From an uncultured Caulobacterales bacterium (GTDB lineage: Bacteria; Pseudomonadota; Alphaproteobacteria; Caulobacterales; Caulobacteraceae): a DNA stretch of 38,191 nt. Location: the NCBI GenBank assembly GCA_903858185.1, contig CAIOHT010000028.1, forward strand, positions 1 to 38,191, written 5' to 3'. Positions 1 through 9,062 of the stretch are shown piece by piece (position 1 is the stretch's first letter; each line of letters begins with the position of its first letter). The notes beneath the pieces are model-generated. The model was not told the origin of the DNA, did no database searches, and saw only the letters and a list, made by a program, of their open reading frames with translations. The translations under genes and the position numbers were made by a program.

Positions 1-1821
1 CGACAGCTTAAGCTCCACGTACGTCGGCCGGCCGTGGTTGCACTGGCCGCTGTGGGGGGTGGCTTCCATCTCGCGCAGCAGGGCGTTCATCTCGGCGGCG
101 CTCAGACGGCGACCGGCACGGACCGAACCGTGGCAGGCCATGGTCGAACAGACCTCCTCCAGCCGTTCCTTGAGCGCCAGCGCCTGGCCGTTCTCGGCGA
201 GATCATCGGCAATGTCGCGAACCAGGCCGGCCGCGTCGGTGTCGCCCAGCAGGGCCGGCGTCTCGCGCACCAGCACAGCGCCCGGCCCGAACGCCTCCAG
301 CACCAGACCCAGCGCGGCGAGCTCGTCCGCCCTGGCCATCACGCGGTCGGCCTCGGCGGGGTCGAGATCGACCACCTCCGGCAGGAGCAGGGTCTGGCGG
401 ACCACGCCGCCGGACTCCATCTCGGTCTTCATCCGCTCATAGACCAGCCGCTCGTGCGCCGCGTGCTGGTCGACAATGACGATGCCGTCGCGGGTCTGGG
501 CCACGACATAGGTCTCGTGCACCTGGGCCCGGGCGGCGCCGAGCGGATAGTCGACGGGGTCGATGACCGGAGCCCCTTCGCCCCAGACCGGCCGGGGCGC
601 AAACCCGTCGCCCGTCGGCTCGACGCGGGCGGTGGCCTCGGCCATGCCGGGCAGGCTGGGCGCCGGCGCGCGCGGCGTCCAGCCGCCCTGTTGCCAGGCG
701 GAGAACCCGGCAGCCGACGGGCCGGGCTGATAGCCGCCGCCAGGGAAGGCCTGGGCGCGGAACCCGGCCAGGGCGGCCGAAGCCACCGTCGTCGAGGCGC
801 GGTGCCCGGCGCCGGCCAGAGCATGGCGCAAGGCGCCGATGATCAGCCCACGGACCATCGACGGATCCCGGAAGCGAACCTCGGCCTTGGCCGGGTGGAC
901 ATTGACGTCAACGAGTGTCGGGTCGAGCTCGATATACAGCGCCGCAGTCGGGTGCCGATCACGCGCCAGATAGTCGGCGTAGGCCCCGCGCAGGGCGCCC
1001 TGCAGCAGCCGGTCGCGCACCGGTCGGCCGTTGACGAACAGATACTGGTGGGCCGCGTTGCCCCGGCTATAGGTCGGCAGGCCGGCGAACCCGGTCAGGC
1101 GGATGCCTTCACGCTCGGAGTCGATCGCCAGGGCGTTATCCTGAAACTCGTTCCCTAGGACCGCGGACAGGCGCGCGAGGCGACCATCGGGCCCCGGATG
1201 CTCGGCGGTCAGGCGCAGGGCGCGACGACCGTCGAGGTCGAGGGTGAAGGCCACCGCCTCATGCGCCATGGCCTGGCGCTTGAGCTCCTCGGCGATGGCC
1301 ATCTGCTCGGCGCGGGCCGACTTCATGAACTTCAGCCGGGCGGGCGTGGCGTAGAACAGGTCGCGCACCTCGACCCGGGCGCCGTGTGCGCCGGCGAAGG
1401 CGGCAGGTCCGACGTCGCCCGTGGCGCCGCCCTCGACGAGTATGGCGTGGGCGTCCGACGCGCCCCTCGCTCGGCTCGAGATGCTCAGGCGCGCAACAGA
1501 CCCGATCGACGGCAAGGCCTCGCCCCGGAAGCCCAGCGTGGAGATGTGCAACAGGTCCCAGGTCCCGTCGGCATCCGGCGAGAGCTTGGAGGTGGCGTGC
1601 CGCTCGACCGCGAGCGAGAGCTCGTCGGGCGAGAGACCGGAGCCGTCGTCGGCGACGAGAATGCGCGTCAGCCCGCCACCGTCGGCCTCGACCTCGACAC
1701 GGCTCGCGCCGGCGTCCAGGGCGTTCTCGACCAGCTCCTTGACCGCACTGGCAGGCCGCTCGACCACCTCGCCGGCGGCGATGCGGTTGACGGTTTCCGG
1801 CGGGAGGCGGCGGATGGGCAT
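1..1821 (-). CDS. mutL: DNA mismatch repair protein MutL (3' end cut by window)
   Basis: MutL couples MutS mismatch recognition to strand removal. 607 codons are visible from ATG at 1821 and the frame is still open at base 1, so only the last few residues are probably missing. The N-terminal GHKL ATPase is clear: [11 protein letters not shown] at residues 29-39, VADDGSG around 57-62, GFRGEAL around 98-103. The C-terminal domain carries the endonuclease motif [12 protein letters not shown] at 451-462, plus ACHGS and CNHGRP near the end. These metal-binding motifs mark a nicking MutL, as in bacteria without MutH, rather than the E. coli type. A proline/alanine/glycine-rich linker joins the two domains. 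Identification is firm. Confidence 0.96.
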   Translation of the reverse strand, partial: MPIRRLPPETVNRIAAGEVVERPASAVKELVENALDAGASRVEVEADGGGLTRILVADDGSGLSPDELSLAVERHATSKLSPDADGTWDLLHISTLGFRGEALPSIGSVARLSISSRARGASDAHAILVEGGATGDVGPAAFAGAHGARVEVRDLFYATPARLKFMKSARAEQMAIAEELKRQAMAHEAVAFTLDLDGRRALRLTAEHPGPDGRLARLSAVLGNEFQDNALAIDSEREGIRLTGFAGLPTYSRGNAAHQYLFVNGRPVRDRLLQGALRGAYADYLARDRHPTAALYIELDPTLVDVNVHPAKAEVRFRDPSMVRGLIIGALRHALAGAGHRASTTVASAALAGFRAQAFPGGGYQPGPSAAGFSAWQQGGWTPRAPAPSLPGMAEATARVEPTGDGFAPRPVWGEGAPVIDPVDYPLGAARAQVHETYVVAQTRDGIVIVDQHAAHERLVYERMKTEMESGGVVRQTLLLPEVVDLDPAEADRVMARADELAALGLVLEAFGPGAVLVRETPALLGDTDAAGLVRDIADDLAENGQALALKERLEEVCSTMACHGSVRAGRRLSAAEMNALLREMEATPHSGQCNHGRPTYVELKLS

Positions 1822-1874
1822 GAACCGAGTGTAGGACGATTCAGAGCGGAGTCCTTCTCCCGATCACCCCCAGA

Positions 1875-1999
1875 CGTCATGGCGCGGCTTGTCCGGGCCA
1901 GCCAGGCGCGGGGTGAAACGAGAAAGGGGCGCGACCAGCGCCGCGCCCCTTCCGGATAGTCCGTGTTCCCGGGTGGCCCGGACAAGCCGGGCCATGACG
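1875..1999. repeat. Imperfect inverted repeat flanking a hairpin
   Basis: The arms at 1875-1900 and 1974-1999 are reverse complements at 25 of 26 positions; each contains GGCTTGTCCGGGCCA. A GC-rich hairpin sits between them. This looks like a paired REP/BIME-type intergenic element between mutL and the lipoprotein gene. Copies elsewhere in the genome are expected but cannot be seen here. Confidence 0.7.
1924..1951 (-). terminator. Hairpin, possible terminator of the ileS-lspA-lipoprotein run
   Basis: A 10-bp perfect stem (AAGGGGCGCG at 1924-1933 with CGCGCCCCTT at 1942-1951) encloses an 8-nt loop. Read on the minus strand it follows the lipoprotein gene and is trailed by a weak T-rich stretch (CCCTTTCTCGTTT). 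It is plausible as a terminator but the U-tract is poor. Confidence 0.5.
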
Positions 2000-2010
2000 G
2001 TTCTTTCGGA

Positions 2011-2571
2011 TCAGAGACCCGGCAGCTTCACCCAGCTGGCCTTTTCGCGCGAGATGATCACCGTCTTGCCGCCGGTAATGGCCTTCAGGCGGGCTTCCTC
2101 GGCGGCGGCGTCGACCAGCACGGGCGGAGCGGCGCCGTCGGACGAAGCGACGACGGTCGCGGCCGGCGCGTCCTTGCGCCAGAACATGACGCGGTCGGCG
2201 AAGGTTTTTTCCTTGTGCGCGATGTCGCCGAACTCGTCATCGACGACGTAGCGGATCAGCGGATCCGCCTTGTCGGCGCCGGCGCGGGCGACCAGCAGGC
2301 GCTCGCCGTCGGTGCGCTGAGTGCCGGCGGCCTGAGCGGCGAGGGCCGTGCGGGCGGCGCTTTCCGGCTGAAGTTCCTGCGGACGGGGTTCACCCGGCGC
2401 CGGCGGGCGCAGGGCGTAGTCGGGGGGCACCACCAGCGGCGCCTTGGTCACGACCCGGAACTCGTCCGGCGTGACCTTGGACATGCCGAGCGCCCTGGAG
2501 GTCGTGTTGCAGCCGGCGAGGCCGGTGGCGGCGATCAGCGCAACAGCGCACGCGACGCGGGTAGAGATCAT
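2011..2571 (-). CDS. DUF3035 family outer-membrane lipoprotein (BamF-like)
   Basis: A 186-residue lipoprotein. The signal peptide ends in a lipobox (ATGLAGC, Cys at about 21), so it should be cut and lipidated in the envelope; the peptidase gene lspA lies just upstream. The rest is polar and Ala/Pro-rich with the segment DEFRVVTKAPLVVPPDYALRPP typical of DUF3035 proteins. Alphaproteobacterial members are sometimes named BamF, a subunit of the outer-membrane protein assembly machine; that name rests on family annotation, not on anything catalytic in the sequence. It follows lspA on the same strand after about 100 bases, consistent with an ileS-lspA-lipoprotein operon. Confidence 0.8.
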   Translation of the reverse strand: MISTRVACAVALIAATGLAGCNTTSRALGMSKVTPDEFRVVTKAPLVVPPDYALRPPAPGEPRPQELQPESAARTALAAQAAGTQRTDGERLLVARAGADKADPLIRYVVDDEFGDIAHKEKTFADRVMFWRKDAPAATVVASSDGAAPPVLVDAAAEEARLKAITGGKTVIISREKASWVKLPGL

Positions 2572-2671
2572 AGAGCCTTGCTCCTCGGGGCCTTGAGTCG
2601 GGCGTGTTCAGTCGCCCCGGCCGATAACAGGCGCTCTCGATACGCCAAAAGTGAGGCGAACGGCAACCGGG

Positions 2672-3235
2672 TTAAGCCTTGTCGTCCCGCCGCGCGCTGT
2701 CGATCAGCAACAGGACAACGCCGATGGTGATGGCGCTGTCGGCGACATTGAACACCCAGGGGAAATAGAGCGCCTTCAGATCGATGAAATCCGCCACAGC
2801 GCCGAACCGCACCCGGTCCACCAGATTGCCGATCGCGCCGCCCATGACCAGACCGATGGCCGCCCCCAGCAAAGGCCGCTCGACCCGCCGGGCCCACACC
2901 GCCAGGAAGCCTGCCACGCCCAGCGAGAAAGCCGCCAGCGCCCAGCGGACCCACTCGGCCTCGCCGCGGAACAGACCGAAGCTGACGCCCTGGTTCCAGA
3001 CCATCGTCAGGTTCACCGGCCCCCAGACCTGAACGCTGCCCAGCACCGGCAGCTGGAAGCCGTAGAGGATCCACTGCTTGGAGATCTGGTCGGCCAGAAG
3101 CACCGCGAGGCCGATGGCATAGGCCGTCGGCCCCTGCAGTCGGGCGGACGCGGGCGCAGTCGGCGCGAGATCGGGCGGCGTCCCGGTGTTGGAGACGGGC
3201 TCGGCGGCGGGCGATTCGGTGGCTTCAGAACTCAC
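2672..3235 (-). CDS. lspA: Lipoprotein signal peptidase (signal peptidase II)
   Basis: An inner-membrane aspartic protease that removes signal peptides from prolipoproteins. The protein is 187 residues with four hydrophobic segments. The two catalytic aspartates are in GNLVDR (D140) and FNVADSAI (D166), and the substrate-loop segment NQGVSFGLF is at about 81-89. The start is GTG at 3235, supported by GGGGAG seven bases upstream. That gives a roughly 35-residue polar N-terminal extension before the first membrane helix, longer than in most family members. It lies 31 bases after ileS, a common pairing, and immediately before a lipoprotein gene that would be one of its substrates. Confidence 0.95.
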   Translation of the reverse strand: MSSEATESPAAEPVSNTGTPPDLAPTAPASARLQGPTAYAIGLAVLLADQISKQWILYGFQLPVLGSVQVWGPVNLTMVWNQGVSFGLFRGEAEWVRWALAAFSLGVAGFLAVWARRVERPLLGAAIGLVMGGAIGNLVDRVRFGAVADFIDLKALYFPWVFNVADSAITIGVVLLLIDSARRDDKA

Positions 3236-3266
3236 GCGGACACTCCCCAGGGTTCGAAACCAGATA

Positions 3267-6167
3267 TCAGCCCGCGTGGGTCTTGTCCCACACGGCGACG
3301 GCGTCCTCGCAGCGCAGGCACAGCTGGTTCGCGGGCTTCACTTCCGGAAGGACCTTCCAGCAGCGGGCGCACTTGCCGCCATCAGCCTTGTCCGGATCGA
3401 CCGATACGGCTTTCAGCTCCGAGATCCGGAAGCTGGCCGTTCCGCCCTCGCCCGCGCCGAACGTCGCGCCGCTGGTGCGGAAGATTTCCGCAGGGTCCAG
3501 ACCTTCGAAGGCGGCCATGAGGCCGGCGTCAGCCACATGCACCGAGGGCGCGGCTTCCAGCGAGGAGCCGATCCGCTTCTCGCGGCGCTCGATCTCCAGG
3601 GCGCCGGTGACGACGCCCGTGACCTGCGCGACCTTGTCCCACCGCGCCGCCTCGGCGTCGTTGCGCCAGTCGGCCGGGGTTTCCGGGAACACCCGCAGGC
3701 TGTTGGAGCCGGCGTCCGGATAGCGCGTGGCCCAGGCTTCCTCGGTGGTGAAGCTGATCAGCGGCGAGAGCCAGATCGTCAGGCGTTCGAACACCGCGTC
3801 CATCACCGTGCGGCAGGCGCGGCGGCGGAGACTGTCCGGCCGGTCGCAATAGAGCGCGTCCTTGCGGATATCGAAGAAGAAGGTCGACAGGTCGCCCTGG
3901 CAGAACTCCAGCAACGGCCGCACCACGTCGTTGAAGCGGTACTCCTGGTAGGCCTTCCGCACCTCGCCATCGAGCTGCCACAGCCGGTGCAGCATGAACT
4001 GCTCGAGCGGCGGCATGTCGCCGACGGCCACGCGCTCGGCATCCCCGAATCCGTTCAGGGCGCCCAGCAGATAGCGCAGGGTGTTGCGCAGCTTGCGATA
4101 GGCGTCCGTGGTGGTGGCCAGGATCGTCTTGCCGATCCGCTGGTCCTCCCGGTAGTCGACCATCGCGACCCACAGCCGCAGGATCTCGGCCCCGCTCTCG
4201 CGGAAGATCACCTCCGGGTCGATGACGTTGCCCTTCGACTTGCTCATCTTCTCGCCGTTCTCGTCCATGGTGAAGCCATGGGTCAGGACGGTGTCGTAGG
4301 GCGCGCGGCCACGGGTGCCGCTGCTTTCGAGCAGCGAGGACTGGAACCAGCCGCGATGCTGGTCGGAGCCTTCCAGATAGAGGTCAGCCGGCCAGTGCGT
4401 GTTGGCCCGGCCCTCCAGCGCGAAGGCGTGGGTCGAGCCGCTGTCGAACCAGACGTCGAGGATGTCCTCGACCTTCTCGTAGCGGTCAGAATCGTGGTCG
4501 CCGAGGAAGTCGCTCGCCGGGCGCTTGAACCAGGCGTCCGCGCCCTCGGCCTCGATGGCCGCGATGATCCGGGCGTTGACCGCCGGATCGCAGAGCGGCT
4601 CGGCGGTGTCCCTGTCGACGAACATCGCCAGCGGGGCGCCCCAGGCGCGCTGGCGGCTGATCAGCCAGTCCGGACGGCTTTCAACCATCGAGCGGATGCG
4701 GTTGCGACCGCCCTCCGGCACGAAGGTCGTGGCGTCAATGGCTGACAGCGCCACCTCGCGCAGGGTCGGGCCGCCGGCGATCGGCGCATCCATGCGGATG
4801 AACCACTGCGGCGTGTTGCGGAAGATCACCGGCGCCTTGGAGCGCCAGCTCATCGGGTAGCTGTGCTCCAGCCGGCCGCGGGCCAGCAGGTTGCCGGCCT
4901 CGATCATCTTCTCCATCACCGCGCCGTTGGCGGGACCGAACTTGCCGACCTTCTTGCCCTCGGTCTCCAGCACCTTGAGGCCGGCGAACAGCGGGACGTC
5001 GTCGTAGTAGGCGCCGTCCGGACCGACCGTCTCGGGGATGGTCGCGTCGATGCCGGCGGCGTCAAGCTGCTGCTTGCTCTTGAGCCAGATCAGATAGTCG
5101 TCGGCGCCGTGGCCGGGGGCGGTATGCACAAAGCCCGTACCGGCGTCGTCGGTGACGTGATCCCCGGCCAGCATCGGCACCTTGAAGCCGTAACCGGCGT
5201 CGAGGTTGGCCAGCGGGTGGGCGAGCGTGTAGCTGGCGCAGTCGGCGGTCTCGACACGCGTCCACTTCGCTACCTTGGCGGCCTTGAACACGTCCTCGGC
5301 CAGCTTGTCAGCAAGGATCAGCCTGTCGCCCGGCGCGGCCCAGGGCGCGAACTCCAGTCCCTCTTCCAGCGCCTCGACGCGATAGACGCCGTAGGCGATG
5401 CGGGGGCTGTAGCTGACCGCGCGGTTGGCCGGGATCGTCCAGGGGGTGGTGGTCCAGATCACGACGCTCGCATCGCCGCCAACCACCGGGAACTTCACCC
5501 AGACCGTCGGACTGACGTGGTCGTGGTACTCGACCTCGGCGTCGGCCAGGGCGGTCTGTTCCACCGGGCTCCACATCACGGGCTTGGAGCCGCGATAGAG
5601 CTGACCGCTCATCATGAACTTGTGGAACTCGGCGACGATCACCGCCTCGCTGGAGAAGTCCATCGTGGCGTAGCGGTTCTCCCAGTCGCCCAGGATCCCG
5701 AGGCGCTTGAAGCCGCCCATCTGCACGCCGATCCAGTGTTCGGCGTAGGTCCGGCAGCGCTCGCGGAACTCGGTCGGCGAGACGTCGCCCTTGCGGCGCC
5801 CGGCGGCGCGCAGCTCCTCCTCGACCTTCCATTCGATCGGCAGGCCGTGACAGTCCCAGCCGGGCAGGTAGTCGACGTCGTTGCCCAGCGCGAACCGCGA
5901 ACGGACCGTGAAGTCCTTCAGCGTCTTCTGCAGCACGTGGCCGATGTGGATGGCGCCATTGGCATAGGGCGGACCGTCGTGCAGCACGAACAGCGGCGCG
6001 CCGGCGTCCTGCCGGGCCTTGCGGACGGTGTGGTAGAGGTCCTGGTCCTTCCAGGCCTCGAGGATCTTCGGCTCCAGCGTCGGCAGGCCCGCCCTCATGG
6101 GGAAGGCGGTCTCCGGCAGGAAGACGGTTTCGCGGTAGTCGCGCCCGGAGGCTGCGTCGTCGGTCAT
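3267..6167 (-). CDS. ileS: Isoleucyl-tRNA synthetase
   Basis: A class I aminoacyl-tRNA synthetase that charges tRNA-Ile. The protein has 966 residues, the usual size for the eubacterial type. The HIGH signature is at residues 74-77 (PPYANGAIHIGH) and KMSKS at 640-644. A C-terminal zinc motif is complete: C933, C936, C950, C953. The editing (CP1) domain lies between, with the motif TTTPWTIPAN. The reading frame stays open to 6308, but the extra 47 residues are low-complexity and unlike the family, so ATG at 6167 (MTDDAASGRDYRE) is preferred. No strong Shine-Dalgarno sequence precedes it. It probably heads the ileS-lspA-lipoprotein transcript. Confidence 0.97.
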   Translation of the reverse strand: MTDDAASGRDYRETVFLPETAFPMRAGLPTLEPKILEAWKDQDLYHTVRKARQDAGAPLFVLHDGPPYANGAIHIGHVLQKTLKDFTVRSRFALGNDVDYLPGWDCHGLPIEWKVEEELRAAGRRKGDVSPTEFRERCRTYAEHWIGVQMGGFKRLGILGDWENRYATMDFSSEAVIVAEFHKFMMSGQLYRGSKPVMWSPVEQTALADAEVEYHDHVSPTVWVKFPVVGGDASVVIWTTTPWTIPANRAVSYSPRIAYGVYRVEALEEGLEFAPWAAPGDRLILADKLAEDVFKAAKVAKWTRVETADCASYTLAHPLANLDAGYGFKVPMLAGDHVTDDAGTGFVHTAPGHGADDYLIWLKSKQQLDAAGIDATIPETVGPDGAYYDDVPLFAGLKVLETEGKKVGKFGPANGAVMEKMIEAGNLLARGRLEHSYPMSWRSKAPVIFRNTPQWFIRMDAPIAGGPTLREVALSAIDATTFVPEGGRNRIRSMVESRPDWLISRQRAWGAPLAMFVDRDTAEPLCDPAVNARIIAAIEAEGADAWFKRPASDFLGDHDSDRYEKVEDILDVWFDSGSTHAFALEGRANTHWPADLYLEGSDQHRGWFQSSLLESSGTRGRAPYDTVLTHGFTMDENGEKMSKSKGNVIDPEVIFRESGAEILRLWVAMVDYREDQRIGKTILATTTDAYRKLRNTLRYLLGALNGFGDAERVAVGDMPPLEQFMLHRLWQLDGEVRKAYQEYRFNDVVRPLLEFCQGDLSTFFFDIRKDALYCDRPDSLRRRACRTVMDAVFERLTIWLSPLISFTTEEAWATRYPDAGSNSLRVFPETPADWRNDAEAARWDKVAQVTGVVTGALEIERREKRIGSSLEAAPSVHVADAGLMAAFEGLDPAEIFRTSGATFGAGEGGTASFRISELKAVSVDPDKADGGKCARCWKVLPEVKPANQLCLRCEDAVAVWDKTHAG

Positions 6168-6312
6168 GGGAATTTCTCGGAAGGAGTCAGGGGGTGCGGG
6201 TTGGCTTTCCCGGCATGCGCGACCGTTCCCGGCGGCGTCACGCCGGGCGGATAATTCGCGGAGCCTTCCGAACCGTAGACATGGCCGGGCTGTAGCAGAC
6301 GCACACACCCAT

Positions 6313-6409
6313 TGTCATCCCGGCCGACGCGAAGCGTAGATCCGGGACCCGGATTCGGCCTCGTTCTGGTCTGGGTCCCGGATCGGCCTGTCGGCCGTCC
6401 GGGATGACA
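6313..6409. repeat. Paired inverted repeat, family TGTCATCCCGG
   Basis: The outer arms TGTCATCCCGG (6313-6323) and CCGGGATGACA (6399-6409) are exact reverse complements. Inner sequence repeats the theme (GATCCGGGACCCGG ... GGGTCCCGGATC). The element sits between the DegP-like gene and ileS. A second copy is at 9063-9160 and a relative at 30592-30729, so it is a dispersed REP/BIME-type family. Confidence 0.75.
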
Positions 6410-6419
6410 CAGAAGGGAA

Positions 6420-7496
6420 TCAGGACTTCTTCCGCGCCTTCGGCGTGATCGAGACGGTCATGCGGCGGCCGGCGCGGACGATGTCGAAGATCACCGCGCG
6501 GTCGATGCTCTGCGGGCCGAGGACCCGCAGCAGGTCGTCGAGGCCGGTGATCGCCTTGCCGTCGGCGGCGACGATCAGGTCGTGCTCGATCACACCGGCC
6601 TTCGCGGCCGGACCGCCGGCATCCACCGAGGCGACCCAGACGGCATAGGGCTGGGTGACATTGGCCGACTTGGCGATGGCCGGCGGAATCGGCGCCTGCT
6701 GGGCGACGACGCCGATGGTGCCGCGCCGCACATGGCCGTGCTTCGCAATCTCGGCCATCACGAACGAGGCCGTGTTCGAGGCCACGGCGAAACAGAGGCC
6801 CTGCGCGCCCATGATCACGGCGGTGTTGATGCCGATGACCTCGCCGTTGGAGCTGACCAGCGGACCGCCGGAATTGCCGGGATTGAGCGCCGCGTCGGTC
6901 TGGATCAGGTCCTCGATCAGCCGACCTTTTTCCGCCCGTAGCGAGCGGCCAAGCGCGGACACCACGCCCGTGGTGACGGTGGCCTCAAAGCCCAGGGGCG
7001 CGCCGATGGCGATCACCAGCTGGCCGCGCCGGAGCTTCTTGGAGTCCCCCAGGCGAGCGAACGGCGCCTTGACCGGCTGCTCGACCTTGAGGACGGCGAT
7101 GTCGGTGTCCGGGTCATCGCCGATCGGGCGGGCAGTCAGCACCCGGCCCTCGGCGGTGATCACCGCCAGGCGTGAAAAGCCGCCGACCACATGGCTGTTG
7201 GTAACGATCAGGCCGTCGGGCGAGACGAAGAAGCCGGAGCCTTCGCCGGCGAAACTGCCGTCGGTGGTGATCGGCGAGACCCGCACAACCGCCGGGCCGA
7301 CCATCTCGACCGCCTTCACCACCGCGTCGGAGTAGGCGTCGAGCAGGTCGGATTCGCTGCGCACGATCCGCGGCTCGACGCGCGTGTCGAGGACGAACGA
7401 GGCGTCCGGCGGAAACGCGAACGATTCCGGGGCCTGGCGCTTCTGCACCGGACGGCGCGCGGCCGCGAACAACTGGTACTTCCGTGCCTTGAGCAT
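6420..7496 (-). CDS. DegP/HtrA-like serine protease with one PDZ domain, no visible signal peptide
   Basis: A 358-residue trypsin-like (S1C) protease. The catalytic triad is H102 (TNSHVV), D132 (DTDIAVL) and S209 (GNSGGP), followed by one PDZ-like domain from about 258 to 350. Classical HtrA proteases are periplasmic and begin with a signal peptide or membrane anchor. Here the first 60 residues (MLKARKYQLFAAARRPVQKR onward) are basic and polar with no hydrophobic stretch, so the protein may be cytosolic or start elsewhere. The start used is ATG at 7496, with a G-rich stretch just before it. It is bounded by inverted repeats on both sides, so it is likely a single-gene unit. Confidence 0.88.
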   Translation of the reverse strand: MLKARKYQLFAAARRPVQKRQAPESFAFPPDASFVLDTRVEPRIVRSESDLLDAYSDAVVKAVEMVGPAVVRVSPITTDGSFAGEGSGFFVSPDGLIVTNSHVVGGFSRLAVITAEGRVLTARPIGDDPDTDIAVLKVEQPVKAPFARLGDSKKLRRGQLVIAIGAPLGFEATVTTGVVSALGRSLRAEKGRLIEDLIQTDAALNPGNSGGPLVSSNGEVIGINTAVIMGAQGLCFAVASNTASFVMAEIAKHGHVRRGTIGVVAQQAPIPPAIAKSANVTQPYAVWVASVDAGGPAAKAGVIEHDLIVAADGKAITGLDDLLRVLGPQSIDRAVIFDIVRAGRRMTVSITPKARKKS

Positions 7497-7582
7497 TCGG
7501 CCCCCGCCTGAAGGTTAACAGGGAACACGCTGGCGAGCGCGGCGCCAAGGGGGGTTCATCCTGCAGGGGAATATGTGCAGGG

Positions 7583-7673
7583 TTCGAGACGCTCGCTTGA
7601 AGCTCGCTCCTCACCATGACGAGCACTTGTGTTCGTCATGGTGAGGAGCGATCCCTCAGGATCGCGTCTCGAA
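7583..7673. repeat. Large inverted repeat, family TTCGAGACGCTCGC
   Basis: TTCGAGACGCTCG at the left matches CGCGTCTCGAA at the right, and the inner GCTCCTCACCATGACG at about 7603-7618 matches CGTCATGGTGAGGAGC at about 7634-7649 as its reverse complement. The whole could fold into one long hairpin. It lies between ribF (its 3' side) and the protease gene. A second copy is at 34303-34405. Confidence 0.75.
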
Positions 7674-7686
7674 GGACGCAAGCTCT

Positions 7687-8619
7687 CTAAGCCCCCAATA
7701 TCCCCCGCGCCGCCGCCTCATCCCGGCGGATCTGCACCACCATCTCGTCGATCGAGCCGAACTTCTCTTCCGGACGCAGGAAGGCGATCAGCTGGGTCTC
7801 GATGACCTGGCCGTAGAGGTCCTCGTCAAAGTCGAACAGCCAGACCTCGAGCCGGGTCTCGACCTCGCCGGTCGTCGGGTTGTTGCCGATGTTGGCGACA
7901 CCGGCATAGACGCGGCCGTCGGGCAGGCGCGTGCGGGTGGCGTAGACCCCCAGGCGCGGCACGACGTAGTCGGCCATGAACACATTGGCGGTCGGAAAGC
8001 CGAGCGTTCTGCCCAGCTGCTTCCCGCGCCTGACGACACCCTCGATGGCGAACGGCCGACCCAGGATGGCGGTGGCCTCTTCGGGGCGGCCGTCACGAAG
8101 GGCCGCGCGGACGCCGGTGGAGCTGAACTTCTCTGCCCCCTCCCCGGCCGCCGCGGCGACCGAGACGGTGAAGCCGAACTCGGCGCCATAGGCCGCCATC
8201 GCCTCGGGACTGCCGGTGCGGCCCTTGCCGAAGGATATGTCGAACCCGACCGCGACATGGCTCACGCCCAGCCCCTCGTGCAGGACATGCTCGACGAAGC
8301 CGCGGTCGCTGAAGTTGGCCATCTCGAAGTCGAAGTTCAGCACGTAGAGGCGGTCCACGCCCATGTCGTCGAGGGCCCGGGCCTGCTGCTCGACCGTCAT
8401 CAGGCGAAAGGCCGGTTCGTCCGGCTGGAACAGGCGTCGCGGGTGCGGATCGAAAGTGATCACCGCCAGCGGCGCGCCGGTTGCCTTCGCTGCGCCTGCG
8501 GCGCCGGCGATCACCTGCTGGTGCCCCCGGTGCACGCCGTCGAAATTGCCGAGCGCCACCGACGCGCCACGGTCCGCAGGCGCGAGGGTCTTCCAGCCGT
8601 TGATGATCCGCAGGCTCAT
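7687..8619 (-). CDS. ribF: Bifunctional riboflavin kinase / FAD synthetase
   Basis: Converts riboflavin to FMN and then FAD. The 310-residue protein has the N-terminal nucleotidyltransferase domain with GNFDGVHRGH at 24-33 and SSTGVR at 166-171. The C-terminal flavokinase domain follows, with GFPTAN at 207-212 and NIGNNPT at about 244-250. Its ATG (8619-8617) overlaps the stop of the upstream MaoC gene by one base (TGATG), which suggests translational coupling. The flavin product is relevant to the ETF and acyl-CoA dehydrogenase genes further along, although these are not in the same operon. Confidence 0.96.
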   Translation of the reverse strand: MSLRIINGWKTLAPADRGASVALGNFDGVHRGHQQVIAGAAGAAKATGAPLAVITFDPHPRRLFQPDEPAFRLMTVEQQARALDDMGVDRLYVLNFDFEMANFSDRGFVEHVLHEGLGVSHVAVGFDISFGKGRTGSPEAMAAYGAEFGFTVSVAAAAGEGAEKFSSTGVRAALRDGRPEEATAILGRPFAIEGVVRRGKQLGRTLGFPTANVFMADYVVPRLGVYATRTRLPDGRVYAGVANIGNNPTTGEVETRLEVWLFDFDEDLYGQVIETQLIAFLRPEEKFGSIDEMVVQIRRDEAAARGILGA

Positions 8620-9041
8620 CAGGCGGGCCGGCGGGGAACCATGATGGTCGCTTCGCCGTCGAGCACGGTCTTGCCGCCGACCGTGCAGACCGTGGCCAGC
8701 ACCGCGCGCGCCTTCTCGGCGTCGAGGGCGGTGATGGTGGCCGTTACCGTCACCTCGTCACCGATCTTGACGGGGCGTTTGAACGTCAGCGTCTGGCCCA
8801 GGTAGATCGCGCCCGGCCCCGGCAGCTTGCCGGCGATCAGGGCCGAGATGTAGGCGGCCGACAGCATCCCGTGCGCGATGCGCGTCTTGAACTGGGTCGT
8901 GGCGGCAAAGGCCTCGTCCAGGTGCACGGGATTGTGGTCCCCGCTGACATCGGCGAACGCCTGGATCGCCGCTTCGTCGACGGTGCGGGTCAGATCGGCC
9001 GACTGGCCAACGGACAGGTCCTCGAAATACAGGGCCGACAT
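8619..9041 (-). CDS. MaoC family (R)-specific enoyl-CoA hydratase
   Basis: A 140-residue single hot-dog-fold protein. The hydratase motif is intact: FADVSGDHNPVHLDE at about 29-43, with the expected catalytic D35 and H40. Members hydrate enoyl-CoA to (R)-3-hydroxyacyl-CoA, linking beta-oxidation to polyhydroxyalkanoate or related pathways; the chain-length preference cannot be read here. The frame is open 24 residues further upstream, but GAGGAG lies six bases before ATG 9041 (MSALYFEDL), which fixes the start. The upstream part belongs to a repeat. The gene overlaps ribF by one base and probably shares its transcript. Confidence 0.9.
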   Translation of the reverse strand: MSALYFEDLSVGQSADLTRTVDEAAIQAFADVSGDHNPVHLDEAFAATTQFKTRIAHGMLSAAYISALIAGKLPGPGAIYLGQTLTFKRPVKIGDEVTVTATITALDAEKARAVLATVCTVGGKTVLDGEATIMVPRRPA

Positions 9042-9062
9042 TTCATTCTCCTCAAAACCCGC

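Noticed and set aside
3186-6254. Long antisense reading frames opposite ileS (e.g. 3186-4745 and 4863-6254)
   Set aside because: They mirror the codon periodicity of ileS in high-GC DNA, have no recognisable domain and no matching ribosome sites.
6168-6308. N-terminal extension of ileS by 47 residues
   Set aside because: The added residues are unlike IleRS, Arg/Pro-rich and run into repeat DNA; ATG 6167 gives the normal protein.
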